Source of the DNA: Phoronis ovalis
Taxonomy: Eukaryota; Phoronida; Phoronidae
Length of the DNA stretch: 10,375 nt
Reading direction: 5' to 3'
Assembly: GCA_028565635.1 (NCBI GenBank)
Contig: JAOXYB010064423.1
Span: forward strand, 1 to 10,375
The first letter of the stretch is position 1. Each line of letters opens with the position of its first letter. The position numbers were made by a program, and so were the translations under genes. This document shows, piece after piece, positions 1-8,345 of the stretch. The notes beneath the pieces are model-generated. The model did no database searches and was not told where the DNA came from. It saw nothing but the letters and a program-made list of their open reading frames with translations.

Positions 1-469
1 GTTCATGAGATGAGGATAGCTATAAAAGCATTCAAGAAAAGACGTCGCTTTCATACATGAAAAATAATAAAGTGTCAACCGCTGCTCACCCAAAGACTAA
101 ACACATGGAAAACTTTGCAGCTGGAACCAGCATGTATCGAAAAGGTAAAGTATCTCGGTCTTCTAATAAAGAGGATTAAGTATAGAAGCTAAGGATTGAT
201 GACGATATGTCATATCTACGGTGGACACGTGGTTATGATGAAAAATAAAATTACAAGTCAACTTATTGATAATACATATTTGTTTGAGTGGTTTAAGTGT
301 AACAATAAAAGTTGCAATGTTGTTATTGAAATCAAAAATATTATTTATCTACATGTATAATTGGGGATTGGAAGAATCATTTTATATTACGGTGTCGTTG
401 AATGAAGAATTTGACCAGGATTACGAAGAACGGATAAAAAACAGCGGACTTATAGTGGAGCTAAATTAG
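1..469 (+). pseudogene. 3' end of a cytosolic sulfotransferase (SULT) pseudogene, last two exons
   Basis: Two blocks match the C-terminal third of PAPS-dependent cytosolic sulfotransferases, which move a sulfonate group from PAPS to hydroxyl or amine acceptors. The penultimate exon (9-144 readable) encodes KTSLSYMKNNKVS and ends with GTSMYRKG. It aligns with exon 4 of the intact gene at 7865-8057 and ends in the same phase at a GT donor (145-146). The last exon carries GDWKNHF (about 364-383) and then EEFDQDYEERIKNSGL, ending at TAG 467-469. Three lesions are visible. An in-frame TGA sits at 6-8, where the intact paralogue has Arg. The bases before the expected last exon are TG (362-363), not AG. 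GDWKNHF lies in a different frame from the following TVSLNEEFD block, with the shift at about 384-388. Introns are retained, so it arose by DNA duplication, not by retroposition. The 5' part lies outside the window. Confidence 0.8.
145..363 (+). other. Intron of the SULT pseudogene
   Basis: This is the stretch between the GT donor after the RKG codons and the GDWKN block. It is AT-rich with no coding signal of its own. The 3' boundary has TG where AG is expected. The nearest upstream AG (310-311) would splice in the correct phase into the frame of the final TAG at 467-469, but it would replace GDWKNHF with unrelated residues, and its polypyrimidine tract is weak. Confidence 0.5.
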
Positions 470-1870
470 AAAATTCTTCGTTTAAATAATATTGTGTACG
501 ATGTGTTTCAGTGTTCCTTCTCCTTTTATCTGCACATTAATTTATCTGATATTATATTATATTAAATTACAGCTATCTAGGATAGGAGCTCACACATTTA
601 CCATGTATTGATTGTCCCTGTTGTTAAATTTATTTTTGTTTTAACCTGGTGCTGGCTTTTATTATTATTACATGTATTTTTTTTATGTGTTTCGGTTGTT
701 CATTTATTGGCGCCATTTTTATTAATTTGACGATTAAGATTTGTTTTGAACCTGTTGAGTCTTTTGTTCTGTATTGCTAAATTGTTAATTCTCCTTTTGG
801 TTATTGATTTTACGGTCTGATTGTTTTACGGTTCATTAGGTTAATGTTAAAATTGTCTTTGTTAAAGTGCATTAGTTTAAACTCATGGTTTCCTTTAATT
901 GGTGAAAATAAACATTTCTTGATATATCTTTATAAAATATTTTGTTTGCAAGCACATGTCACGCAAGTAAAAAGTTATATCTATCTAGCTAACACATATT
1001 ATAAACAGATTAGAGTAGAATCAGATAATCCCATAGTTTGTCTTAACAAGATAATGGTTTTTAAATGTTTTATTTAAACTTCATTCCAATTTGGGTTAAC
1101 TTAATTAAACGGGATTAATTCATTAATGAATAAAGGATGGGAGTTAGTTCATAACCTGCAAAGAAACGTAATCAGATGCAATCTAGGCAAAACGTGTTTG
1201 CTGGTCTGTCCTTTACTCGGTAGACGACTGGTGTTCCCGTATTGCAAGCAATGGTATCACCACTCATCAGCGCACTGCATTCAAAGCGCAACTACAATAT
1301 TCTCACAGTCGTCACGAGGTGGAGCCATGTAATCTCCTGTTAAAATCCCGTATCTGAGGAAATATGGAATCTTATTTGCCATTCTATGTTTGAAAGATTT
1401 CTGCTCTACTGTTTCGAGGTAGTAGAAATGCAAGGTCTCGGGCGTGTGACATTAATACTGAACCAGTTCCTAGGGTTATCACTCGGAAAAAGAACCGATT
1501 TTTCGCTCGAAAAAACGTATTTGTTTCCAGCATTTTTGCTTTTTTGTTGAAAAGTGAACCCATTTCTGTGGATGTTTCAGTAACAAATTGATACATTTTT
1601 ATTTGTGAAAATTAATTATCAATTCGGGCTGCACATTCCCGCATTCATCATAACTAAGTACCCCATGGTGGCAACACAAAATTGTCATACAATCTAAGTA
1701 TGCTTTATGCATTCTCACTGTGACAAATAAAAGAACTGAGTCAGACATATCATTCAGGTATTGAAAAGACTCTTTTCAACAAAAATCTTATCTTCAGAAA
1801 ATTTAAAGTTTCCGTAGCTAATCTGTTTTTTTTCACTCTACGTCTATTAAAATATTTAAAAAAATGTTTA
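470..1870. other. Intergenic, no recognised gene
   Basis: AT-rich sequence downstream of the SULT pseudogene. The open frames here (for example 844-1077 on +) are short, rich in Leu, Ile and Phe as expected of AT-rich DNA, and resemble no family I know. An ATTAAA at about 562-567 could be a relict polyadenylation signal for the pseudogene, and AATAAA occurs near 907. The segment 1126-1340 is less AT-rich than its surroundings and open on + for 68 codons, but shows no motif. Confidence 0.5.
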
Positions 1871-1873
1871 TTC

Positions 1874-1894
1874 TAGGTGATATTGGATCACCTA
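1874..1894. repeat. Short perfect hairpin
   Basis: TAGGTGAT is followed after five bases by ATCACCTA, giving an 8-bp perfect stem with a 5-base loop. No coding region adjoins it. It could be a relict transposon end or chance; function unknown. Confidence 0.45.
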
Positions 1895-3094
1895 TAATAT
1901 AGCATAGACGGTGACATAGACTTTAGTCATTTCCGTTCAGTGACTCGCATAGTGGGGTGTATATCTCGAGGTTAACTATTAGGTCGACCTGATACCGTCA
2001 CAGGTGAGAAGAGTCAAACTCAGAGGTATGTATATCAGTAGTGATAAGCCTGATGACTTACTGTACTTTCCGAGATAAGCACATGCATATGAGCGTTCTT
2101 AATTGCATAACCTACCGTGGGGAGCAAACAGGTAAGTCAAGAACAGAAATATTGTCCAAATTTGGGGTTTATAGAATACACACCCTGTTTGTAATTACGT
2201 GTTTAGTGACGGACATTGAGTGGAATGTCATATTGTAGCAACTCATATTGATTCTTTAAGATATCCTTATTAATTTTGAAGAATACGAAATAAAGGGAAC
2301 TTTGGCGACCCTATGACATGCGCAATACATAAACCACACCGTAACATAACAATGGAAAGTTCATAGCAAGTGTAAATTCAATTTTCCATTAAAACGGGTC
2401 ACTAAACAAATCTCCTTACGAACTACCGGATTGCTTTTAAAGGTAATTAGCTTTCCAAAAATACAGGTGATTATATTTTAAGCCTTATTTCAAGGTTGCT
2501 ATGGGTGGGATTCATATCGTTGGACACTCAAACCATATAACCGGCAGGTAAATCATTGAGAAAGAAAATGTCTGAGTTGTTCAAATTAAGAAATCCCCAG
2601 GGGGGGTGGTCAATATGAAAGTGGGTACGCATGTTCCAACAAAATTTCGCGTGAAAGGGTATGTTTATCGAACCGCCGGCGAGTAACGTGCGTTACGTGC
2701 TTAACCCATGGTTAATCAATACACCTGTAGGAGAGATTCAAACATGAAAGTTACAGTATCCGTGATGATTTCAAGTTATAATATCACAAGTGCTCACACA
2801 TTTATTAGGTGCCGCACAATCAGTTCACAGTCGGAGTGTCATAAGTATACATAACAAATAATCCGAATAGAAACACTGTTTTACGCACTATATTCAAAAA
2901 TCTAAAATGTATTTGTTTTAAAATATCTCTACATACCGTATATTTATTTGCACGATCCCTTATTTATCTAGGTTCTTATTTGAGTTCATATGATAAAATA
3001 AACAACTGTGGTTGTCTTCTATATAACAAAGTCAATAAACGAGATATGTATTCTTTACATGAATGGCTGTCCCTGCATGCATACGACCAAATCT
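1895..3094. other. Intergenic, with candidate splice donors
   Basis: No protein family is recognisable. Two strong donor-like strings occur on +: CACAG|GTGAGA at 2003/2004 and CAG|GTAAGT at 2131/2132. The first follows a less AT-rich stretch (about 1900-2003) containing the 10-bp palindrome AGGTCGACCT at 1981-1990. Either could end a non-coding leader exon of the downstream SULT gene, but no acceptor was found just ahead of its ATG, so this is only a possibility. A run of seven G lies near 2600. Confidence 0.3.
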
Positions 3095-3298
3095 TCATCT
3101 ATTTGTCTTTAACAAAATTACATCAGATTCTTTATTTCTACTAACCAAGGAATTTTTATTAATAAAAATTGGCTTTTCAAGTGCTAAGTTTTCCAAAAGC
3201 AAGCGCTGGGCGACTAGTTGGAAAATGGCCTTCATGATCAATATTTGTTCTACCAAAAGATCGCTCATTTTCCGGAAATGACTGTATATAGGAAACAA
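3095..3298 (-). CDS. Small hypothetical ORF, possibly coding
   Basis: A 67-codon open frame on the minus strand with no recognised family. An internal ATG in MSDLLVEQILIMKAIF is preceded by GGAAA, a fair eukaryotic start context. The following 40 or so residues alternate hydrophobic and charged positions (IFQLVAQRLLLENLALEKP), as in an amphipathic helix. That is less like random AT-rich translation than the neighbouring frames. There is no splice partner, no promoter evidence and no homologue that I recognise. It could equally be chance, since frames of this length are expected in 10 kb. It lies between the two SULT copies on the opposite strand. Confidence 0.15.
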   Translation of the reverse strand: MFPIYSHFRKMSDLLVEQILIMKAIFQLVAQRLLLENLALEKPIFINKNSLVSRNKESDVILLKTNR

Positions 3299-4172
3299 CG
3301 ACTACACAATAAAAATGCACTTAATTTAAATAACAGTATGCTAAGATTATTACATCCTACTAGTCATAGCGTTGGTTGATGATGCAAATGTAATCTTTAC
3401 GGTTAAAACAAACCGTTGTATCTAGACAACCAACGCGATCCCACTGTAGCGGACAATTTATTTTCATCTATTTTCAACATTTTTTATTGCACGGAAGAGG
3501 AATTGTTGGTGTGATTACAGGTAACAGTAGAATATTAGGTATTAAACATGCAAAATACTAAGATTTGGAATAAGCATGCAATTATTATTCGCATCCAACT
3601 TACTAATATAACAGCACTAATCTTTATCGAAATTTGTAAAACCCCTTTGTAAGGGCTAATTATATTTGCAAGAATCACTTGCCAACTTTTAATGCATACA
3701 ATCAAACATAATTGATAACGTGAAAATAACACCAAAATATTGTGAAAATTAAGCAAAAATAGGCATGTTACTGAAAATTTGTAAAAAACGTTGTTGAGCA
3801 CCTCAAGGCTAACAACAAGCATATATTAACTCACCCGTTTGAAACTCACAAGAACAAGATATTGATGTTAATAGCATCACCATTATTCAGTGATTTCAAT
3901 TAAGTATTTTTTTTTCTGCTGAAACTTATTAACAAGGAGCTCGGAATCCGCACTATCGACAGTTGTTGTGTCTTCCTGCTATATTCATAACCAGATTATA
4001 TGTCCTTCTTGTTTTCACAGTAACAGAAAAATACGAACATCCAAATATGCAAGAGTAAAATACCTTTAATATAAGTTGAAAACTTTAACATCTTATTTTT
4101 GATTAAAGAGTGTAAAATGTAGTTTTTTAATTTTGAAAATAATGTATATCAAAACACCCCAAGAATATTGGC
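3299..4172. other. Intergenic, immediately upstream of the intact SULT gene
   Basis: AT-rich, with no gene recognised. The 95-codon minus-strand open frame at 3535-3822 is dominated by Ile, Leu, Val and Phe and looks like an AT-composition artefact. Apart from the interrupted inverted repeat at 3369-3436 nothing stands out. This segment should contain the promoter of the gene starting at 4214. Confidence 0.45.
3369..3436. repeat. Interrupted inverted repeat, about 68 bp
   Basis: GCGTTGGTTG at 3369-3378 is the exact complement of CAACCAACGC at 3427-3436. Between them ACGGTT and AACCGT (within 3399-3416) form a second nested stem. The two nested pairs suggest a small foldback or MITE relict. 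No flanking target duplication is evident. Confidence 0.4.
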
Positions 4173-4180
4173 CATAAATA
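4173..4180 (+). promoter_or_regulatory. Possible TATA-like box
   Basis: CATAAATA lies about 34 bases upstream of the proposed SULT start codon. If used, it would give a very short 5' leader. This rests on motif and position only; AT-rich DNA yields such strings often. Confidence 0.2.
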
Positions 4181-4213
4181 CTTTTGAAATCTTGTAGAAA
4201 TACTGAATCCAAG

Positions 4214-4397
4214 ATGGCCGTGCAATCTACACCAGGAAGGTATTTAGATGTTCAACTGAACAAAGATTCTACGTTGACTTTGTTCTCTAGGAATGGAACA
4301 ATATTTCCTCGTTTCACAAATGACGAGCTCCTAGATAGTTTTCAGGAATTTGAGGCCCGAGATGATGACGTGTGGGTATGTGCCTACGTAAAGGCAG
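4214..4397 (+). CDS. SULT exon 1 (residues 1-61 and first base of 62)
   Basis: It encodes the N-terminal segment. RNGTIFPRFTNDELL is followed by FEARDDDVWVCAYVKAG, the usual lead into the PAPS loop (strand, then loop). The exon ends after the first base of a Gly codon at the donor GTACGG (4398-4403), inside the loop itself. Phase 1 is matched by exon 2. Confidence 0.88.
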
Positions 4398-7300
4398 GTA
4401 CGGGAATTCTTTTTACAAAATCGGACTTTTTATATGACAGTCTTAATTTCAGGAAAAACTGTATCTACAAATTTATTGTAGCGAAATGTCAAAGTAACGT
4501 AAAGAAACAGTTATTTTATAAGTAGAAAAGAAACTTCTCCGTAGTGCACTACTGCAGAAAATCTCTTGTTTATTCACTCAATTGAACCACCCACTACTTG
4601 CTGCCAACTACCATTCAAAACTGATAATTAAAAAATCGACTAACAAAATTGTAAAGTACATGTATTATATAACACAAGAAAAACTCTTAACATTAAGGGT
4701 CCTGTGCAATTCTTTCCAATCATTGTTCAGTACTAATAAATGTGGGAAGTTAAACCAGACACTCTCTGTAACAATAATTATTCTGGTCACAAGGGTTCTG
4801 GTGTTATTCTCACCGGACTCTGATTTTTTTTAATGGACCCCCCCCAGTTTCACTCCTTCCCCAGGGTAAAAGTCCCTCTCGGCCATTGAAACAGAAATAG
4901 CTACCGATGTTAATACAAATGTCATTGACCTTATTTTTGGAGAATGATATATATTAAGCAATTTTTTCTACATAATGTATTTCATACCACACTTAACTTG
5001 AACTGTTTACACCAAAAAAAAGTATTCTTAATTCATAACGTTTTCGAAAGTTTTTTTTATGGTATCTACAAATAAATAGCTCCACACGGCCATCTAGATT
5101 TTGGCAAAAATTTGATTCTTAATTAACTAAATTTTGAAAAGACCCGAAAATATGATGTTCATGTTGCATCAAATGTAATCCTATTTCAGCACAGTAAGCA
5201 TAGAACCCATTATTCCCGATTTTACCCATAAATTCCTACTACCAATCTGGGGGTAACAGGGTAGGGAGTATCGAGAGCTGCGAGTACTGGTGTCTGTTAA
5301 GCGCGAGCAGTGAGCACTGTCTTTTGGCGACCATTTTGTTGCTTTGCTTTCTAATTTTGTTAAGTATTTTTTGGTTGTTGATATCTCTTGTTAAGTGCGA
5401 GCAGCGAGCACTGCCGATTTTTCAGACCGAACCTTTTACCTTGGAGGGCACCCACTACCCCCTCCAACCTCTACAGCAAATTTGTGATTAGAGCACCTAA
5501 AACGCGGTAATGAAACTAGCATATATTTATACATATTTGCAATTATCCAAATATAAGTGCTCGAAATTTACTTCAGGCTTCTTTATATTGAATGTAACCC
5601 CAGCTTTATTTAGCATTCCAACGAATTAGTTTAAAATTTCTAATCATAATTAGCCCTCTGATCCCGGGCCTCTGGAGCAACGCTAACTTTAATTCTTCGT
5701 TCCCGGCTCTCTGTGATTACCATACTTTTGAGAAACCATATCCACTAATAAATCTGTCACCTTTGATGCAACGCTAACTTTAATTCTTCGGTCCTGGCTC
5801 CCTGTGATTACCATACATTTGTTAAACCATATCCACTCATAAAACTGTCACTTCTATGCATGGACCGCATAATGTATTTAGGATGCTTTAGAAATTGGTT
5901 ATCAAGCAACTCACTTTATTTATCCAGAGTAATTCACTGTGCACCAGATGAAAAGCTTCCCCTGTTTCATATCGCCACAATTTACTAACATTTAATAAGA
6001 AGGGGAGCATACATTTAATAAGAAGGGGAGTATACATTTAATAAGAAGGGGAGTATACATTTAATAAGAAGGGGAGCATACATTTACAACATAATTCAAG
6101 CATTCTAGAAACCCTAGTCTCTACACATTCTATATATCTTGTAAACTTATAAAATTCAAAAATTGATTTTCAAATTATATACTCCACCACTATCAGATAT
6201 ATAGAGCCTTGTTCCGGGGCCTTGTTGTCCATATAAAAAAATATAAACTCCGTTTGGTAGTATCTATCTACTGCATGACTTAAGAATCCTAGATGTAACA
6301 TGTTTAAAAAAACAAAAAAACACAATTGTCTAAACTTAGGCTATAAATACCCGTAATTATATGATTACAACATTCCTTAAGATTAGACCTAAAACGCTCT
6401 GACTCGTTTTTAATTGCGCGTTTCTATCGCTAATAATCAAGACAAACTCTAGAGATAATGGAGTGTTGCAATGTAGAGGCCCCTACCATGGTTATTTATA
6501 TTTATCTTCTAGGAACGCATTGGATATGGGAAGTTGTTACAATGTTGCTTCACAACCGTTCCAAGTTATCCTCTCTCCCCAAAGAAAACAACATGGCGGA
6601 GGCCGTTGGTGCCAAATACTTCGATGAACTTGCTTCCCCAAGGATACTTAATTCACATTTTCCCGTACATTTCATGCCATCAGATGTATGGAAAAAACAA
6701 AACAAGATCATTTATATTACACGTAATCCAAAGGATTCGTTCGTTTCCTGGTATTTTCATGTTAAAAACGCCGGTTTGATGGGCAGCCAGTGCAATGTTA
6801 CGTTGCATGAGTTTTATAAAGCAGGATTTTTGGACTCGAGAGGAGGTATTTATTTACAGAGCAAAATTCCCCGATATCGCAACATTTTTTCTTTCAAATT
6901 TAAAAAGTGCGTTTACGTTATACTGTATTGCTTTTTTCGCTATCTGAGACAACACGATGTCAAATAGTAAGGGCCCATATGAAACTGGCATAATAAGCAG
7001 CGCATTGTTACTCGTTTTAAATTTATACTTTTCATGAACGTTCTAACTTGGGTGATTAAAATGTAATGGTGTACTTAACATTAAAGTTCTATATAGTAAC
7101 CCGAATGAAACAAAAACAACTCCATTACCGTATTGTCATTTAATTGTATGCTATTTTTAAATGAAATTATCATTTTGAAAATTCTTGGAATTCTACGTAT
7201 TACCGTAAGATCACTTGGAGTAAAACCTATACACCATTGCTTAAACATCATTTATGTAAAACTTCAACTGCCTAGTATAAAACGAAGCATTCTAGGTTTG

Positions 7301-8057
7301 CAATTTTATTTCTGTTACAGTTTATGATGGATGGATTTGGTATAACCTTGAATGGCAGGAAAAACAGAGAAACAACTCCAATATTCTTTTCTTGAAATAT
7401 GAAGATATCAAAAAGGTATTGTTGTTTCCACGAGAGGGCGCTACTCATCTATTACGCTTCACGTTTAAGTTGCACGTGCCCATGCTGTTATTTATTGTAC
7501 CTCTTCATTGATTGATTACTTATTGCAAGAACCAAAAAGCTTCCAATTTACTTGTAAATTTTAATTGCGATTACGTTTAAGTGCGTTATTTTTAATACAA
7601 TTTGTTAATGGTTATTTATTATTTATATCATAGAGTGATAATAATCCGTTTAACACAAAGAATCTATAATCATTCGTTTAACAAATCCGATCCGTAGTTA
7701 AACATAAATCTACTCCATTCTAACATCAGACGAACAAGATACTTATACGGTTTCTTCCTTATGTTAAACTCAATAATTAATACAGTGAGCACAGCGTTCC
7801 AAACAATACATGTCTGTTTCTTGTCTTCTAATAATGACAGCAGAACATATTCATATTATTGTAGGACCATCTCGGTACAATACGAAGGATAGCAAATTTT
7901 CTAAATAACCCAAGAAATGAGGAAGTGTACAAGAATATCCAAATGAAGACTTCGTTTGAGTACATGAAGAAGAATAAAATGTCACGCGGGGAGCACTCAA
8001 AGACTAAGCCAATGGGAATGGGCACTTTTGCATCAGGAACTAGCATATATCGCACAG
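4214..8057 (+). CDS. Cytosolic sulfotransferase (SULT family), four exons, 3' end missing
   Basis: Predicted PAPS-dependent sulfotransferase, a soluble enzyme that sulfonates small hydroxylated or amine substrates; the acceptor cannot be inferred. Exons are 4214-4397, 6513-6845, 7321-7415 and 7865-8057, all with GT-AG borders and matching phases, giving 268 codons plus one base. Key positions: the 5'-phosphosulfate loop VKAGTHW (59-65, usually PKSGTTW in vertebrates), the likely catalytic His110 in LNSHFP, the 3'-phosphate motif TRNPKDSFVSWYFH (131-144, with Arg132 and Ser140), YEDIKK (199-204), KTSFEYMKKNKM (232-243) and YRTG (266-269). There is no signal peptide or membrane segment. The start ATG has a good context (CCAAGATGG); ATG 4184 is an in-frame alternative adding ten residues. 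The GDWKN-type last exon was not found, so about 35 residues are missing. Family members are usually about 280-310 residues. It lies in tandem with the pseudogene at 1-469. Confidence 0.9.
5251..5412. repeat. Dispersed repeat, copy A (GCGAGCAGCGAGC family)
   Basis: GGGTAGGGAGTATCG is followed by three spaced versions of a GCGAGCAGCGAGC core, at about 5271, 5301 and 5397. The second and third are preceded by GTTAAG. The layout matches copy B at 9093-9189, so this is a dispersed element with internal repetition, not chance. Class unknown. Confidence 0.6.
5677..5857. repeat. Tandem duplication, 91-bp unit, two copies
   Basis: GCAACGCTAACTTTAATTCT starts at 5677 and again at 5768. The units stay aligned through TGTGATTACCATAC and AACCATATCCACT up to CTGTCAC, with scattered substitutions and a second unit of about 90 bp. 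The divergence shows that the duplication is not recent. Confidence 0.85.
5988..6086. repeat. Minisatellite, 23-bp unit, four copies plus a 7-bp remnant
   Basis: The unit starts ACATTTAATAAGAAGGGG and ends AGCAT or AGTAT. Copies start at 5988, 6011, 6034 and 6057, with ACATTTA again at 6080. Copies 1 and 4 carry GCAT, while 2 and 3 carry GTAT; this C/T change is the only difference. The near identity implies recent expansion, so copy number may vary between alleles. Confidence 0.93.
6513..6845 (+). CDS. SULT exon 2 (rest of Gly62 to residue 172 and first base of 173)
   Basis: This is the catalytic core. It completes the PAPS loop (GTHWIWEVV), then carries LASPRILNSHFP with the likely catalytic base His110, and KIIYITRNPKDSFVSWYFH, the 3'-phosphate-binding strand and helix with Arg132 and Ser140. 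The acceptor is TTATCTTCTAG (AG at 6511-6512) and the donor is GTATTT at 6846. Translation upstream of 6513 in the same frame (from ATG 6458) does not resemble the family, which supports the splice site. Confidence 0.9.
6846..7320 (+). other. SULT intron 2 (475 bp)
   Basis: AT-rich intron from the GTATTT donor to a T-rich tract ending TTTCTGTTACAG. No other features were seen; open frames inside are short and unremarkable. Confidence 0.8.
7321..7415 (+). CDS. SULT exon 3 (rest of 173 to residue 204)
   Basis: It encodes VYDGWIWYNLEWQE, the counterpart of the VPYGSWFDHVKGWW region of other SULTs, then NILFLKYEDIKK with the conserved YED (Tyr199). Both borders are canonical (ACAG before, GTATTG after) and it ends in phase 0. 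Confidence 0.88.
7416..7864 (+). other. SULT intron 3 (449 bp)
   Basis: AT-rich intron. Its only notable content is the CTCF-like GC-rich string 12 bases after the donor. It ends TTATTGTAG at 7864. Confidence 0.8.
7428..7441 (+). promoter_or_regulatory. CTCF-like motif
   Basis: CCACGAGAGGGCGC matches the core consensus CCASYAGRKGGCRS (established for animal CTCF) at all but one position, and it stands out in AT-rich surroundings. It could instead be part of a dispersed repeat. Binding is not shown. Confidence 0.4.
7865..8057 (+). CDS. SULT exon 4 (residues 205-268 and first base of 269)
   Basis: It encodes the helix IRRIANFLN, the PAPS-contact region KTSFEYMKKNKM and the GTSIYRTG end. The canonical motif there is RKG, whose residues contact the 3' phosphate of the cofactor; here the middle Lys is Thr268. 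The donor is ACAG|GTAACT in phase 1, as in the paralogous exon ending at 144, where the same place reads YRKG. Confidence 0.9.
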
Positions 8058-8168
8058 GTAACTATTTTATATCCTACTCGAGGCTAAATAGTAGGCTCAC
8101 TTTCGATACGGTGTCGCAATGTAATGAGAGACAGATCACTAGATATCATTGTGGTTGTTCTCACAGCA

Positions 8169-8345
8169 GCCACTAGGTGGCGAGCGTTAACAGTTAGGTT
8201 GGATACCAGGGAAAGTTTACAAACTTATTACTGCAGAAACCACAGCAATTGTAAAGCCATTTTCTCAGTTTGTGTGAAGGGTTACAGCAACTTGCTGATG
8301 ATTGTTAACAGATTGGACAGCAGAGGGAGACCTGGCCACTAGGTG
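8169..8345. repeat. 11-bp direct repeats flanking a 155-bp segment
   Basis: GCCACTAGGTG occurs at 8169-8179 and again exactly at 8335-8345. Such a pair looks like a target duplication around a short insertion (8180-8334). The insert has no clear terminal inverted repeats, poly-A tail or Pol III boxes, so its class is unknown. Confidence 0.45.
8170..8183 (+). promoter_or_regulatory. Second CTCF-like motif
   Basis: CCACTAGGTGGCGA matches the CTCF core consensus at all but the last position. The 3' copy of the 11-bp direct repeat (8335-8345) carries only half of it and then diverges. Motif evidence only. Confidence 0.3.

Larger units (their letters stand above)
4398..6512 (+). other. SULT intron 1 (2.1 kb), repeat-rich
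   Basis: This is the largest visible intron. The 83-codon open frame at 4582-4833 has no recognisable domain and is treated as non-coding. A C-tract near 4840, a GCGAGCAGCGAGC-type repeat (5251-5412), a 91-bp tandem duplication (5677-5857) and a 23-bp minisatellite (5988-6086) lie within it. It ends in a T-rich tract and AG at 6511-6512. Confidence 0.8.

Noticed and set aside
844-1077. 77-codon + strand open frame
   Set aside because: Composition of random AT-rich translation; no family resemblance.
1981-1990. AGGTCGACCT palindrome as a nuclear-receptor site
   Set aside because: It lacks the AGGTCA half-site and spacing; a 10-bp palindrome alone is weak evidence.
3535-3822. 95-codon minus-strand open frame with membrane-like composition
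   Set aside because: The Ile, Leu, Val and Phe bias follows from AT-rich DNA. There is no motif, no splice context and no start context of note.
4398-4525. Continuation of the exon 1 frame to a stop at 4525
   Set aside because: After the KAG codons the translation loses family similarity exactly at a GT donor, and exon 2 resumes it in phase; this is intron read-through.
4582-4833. 83-codon + strand open frame in intron 1
   Set aside because: Low-information, AT-biased residues, no domain, and it lies inside the SULT intron.
6458-6512. ATG 6458 as an alternative start for the SULT core
   Set aside because: It would omit the first half of the PAPS loop, and the residues it adds do not fit the family. 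The AG at 6511-6512 joins exon 1 in phase.
8304-8345. AGATTGG at about 8310 as the start of the missing GDWK last exon
   Set aside because: The frame after DW reads TAEGDLATRC and lacks the FTV, NE and FD signature, so the match is chance.
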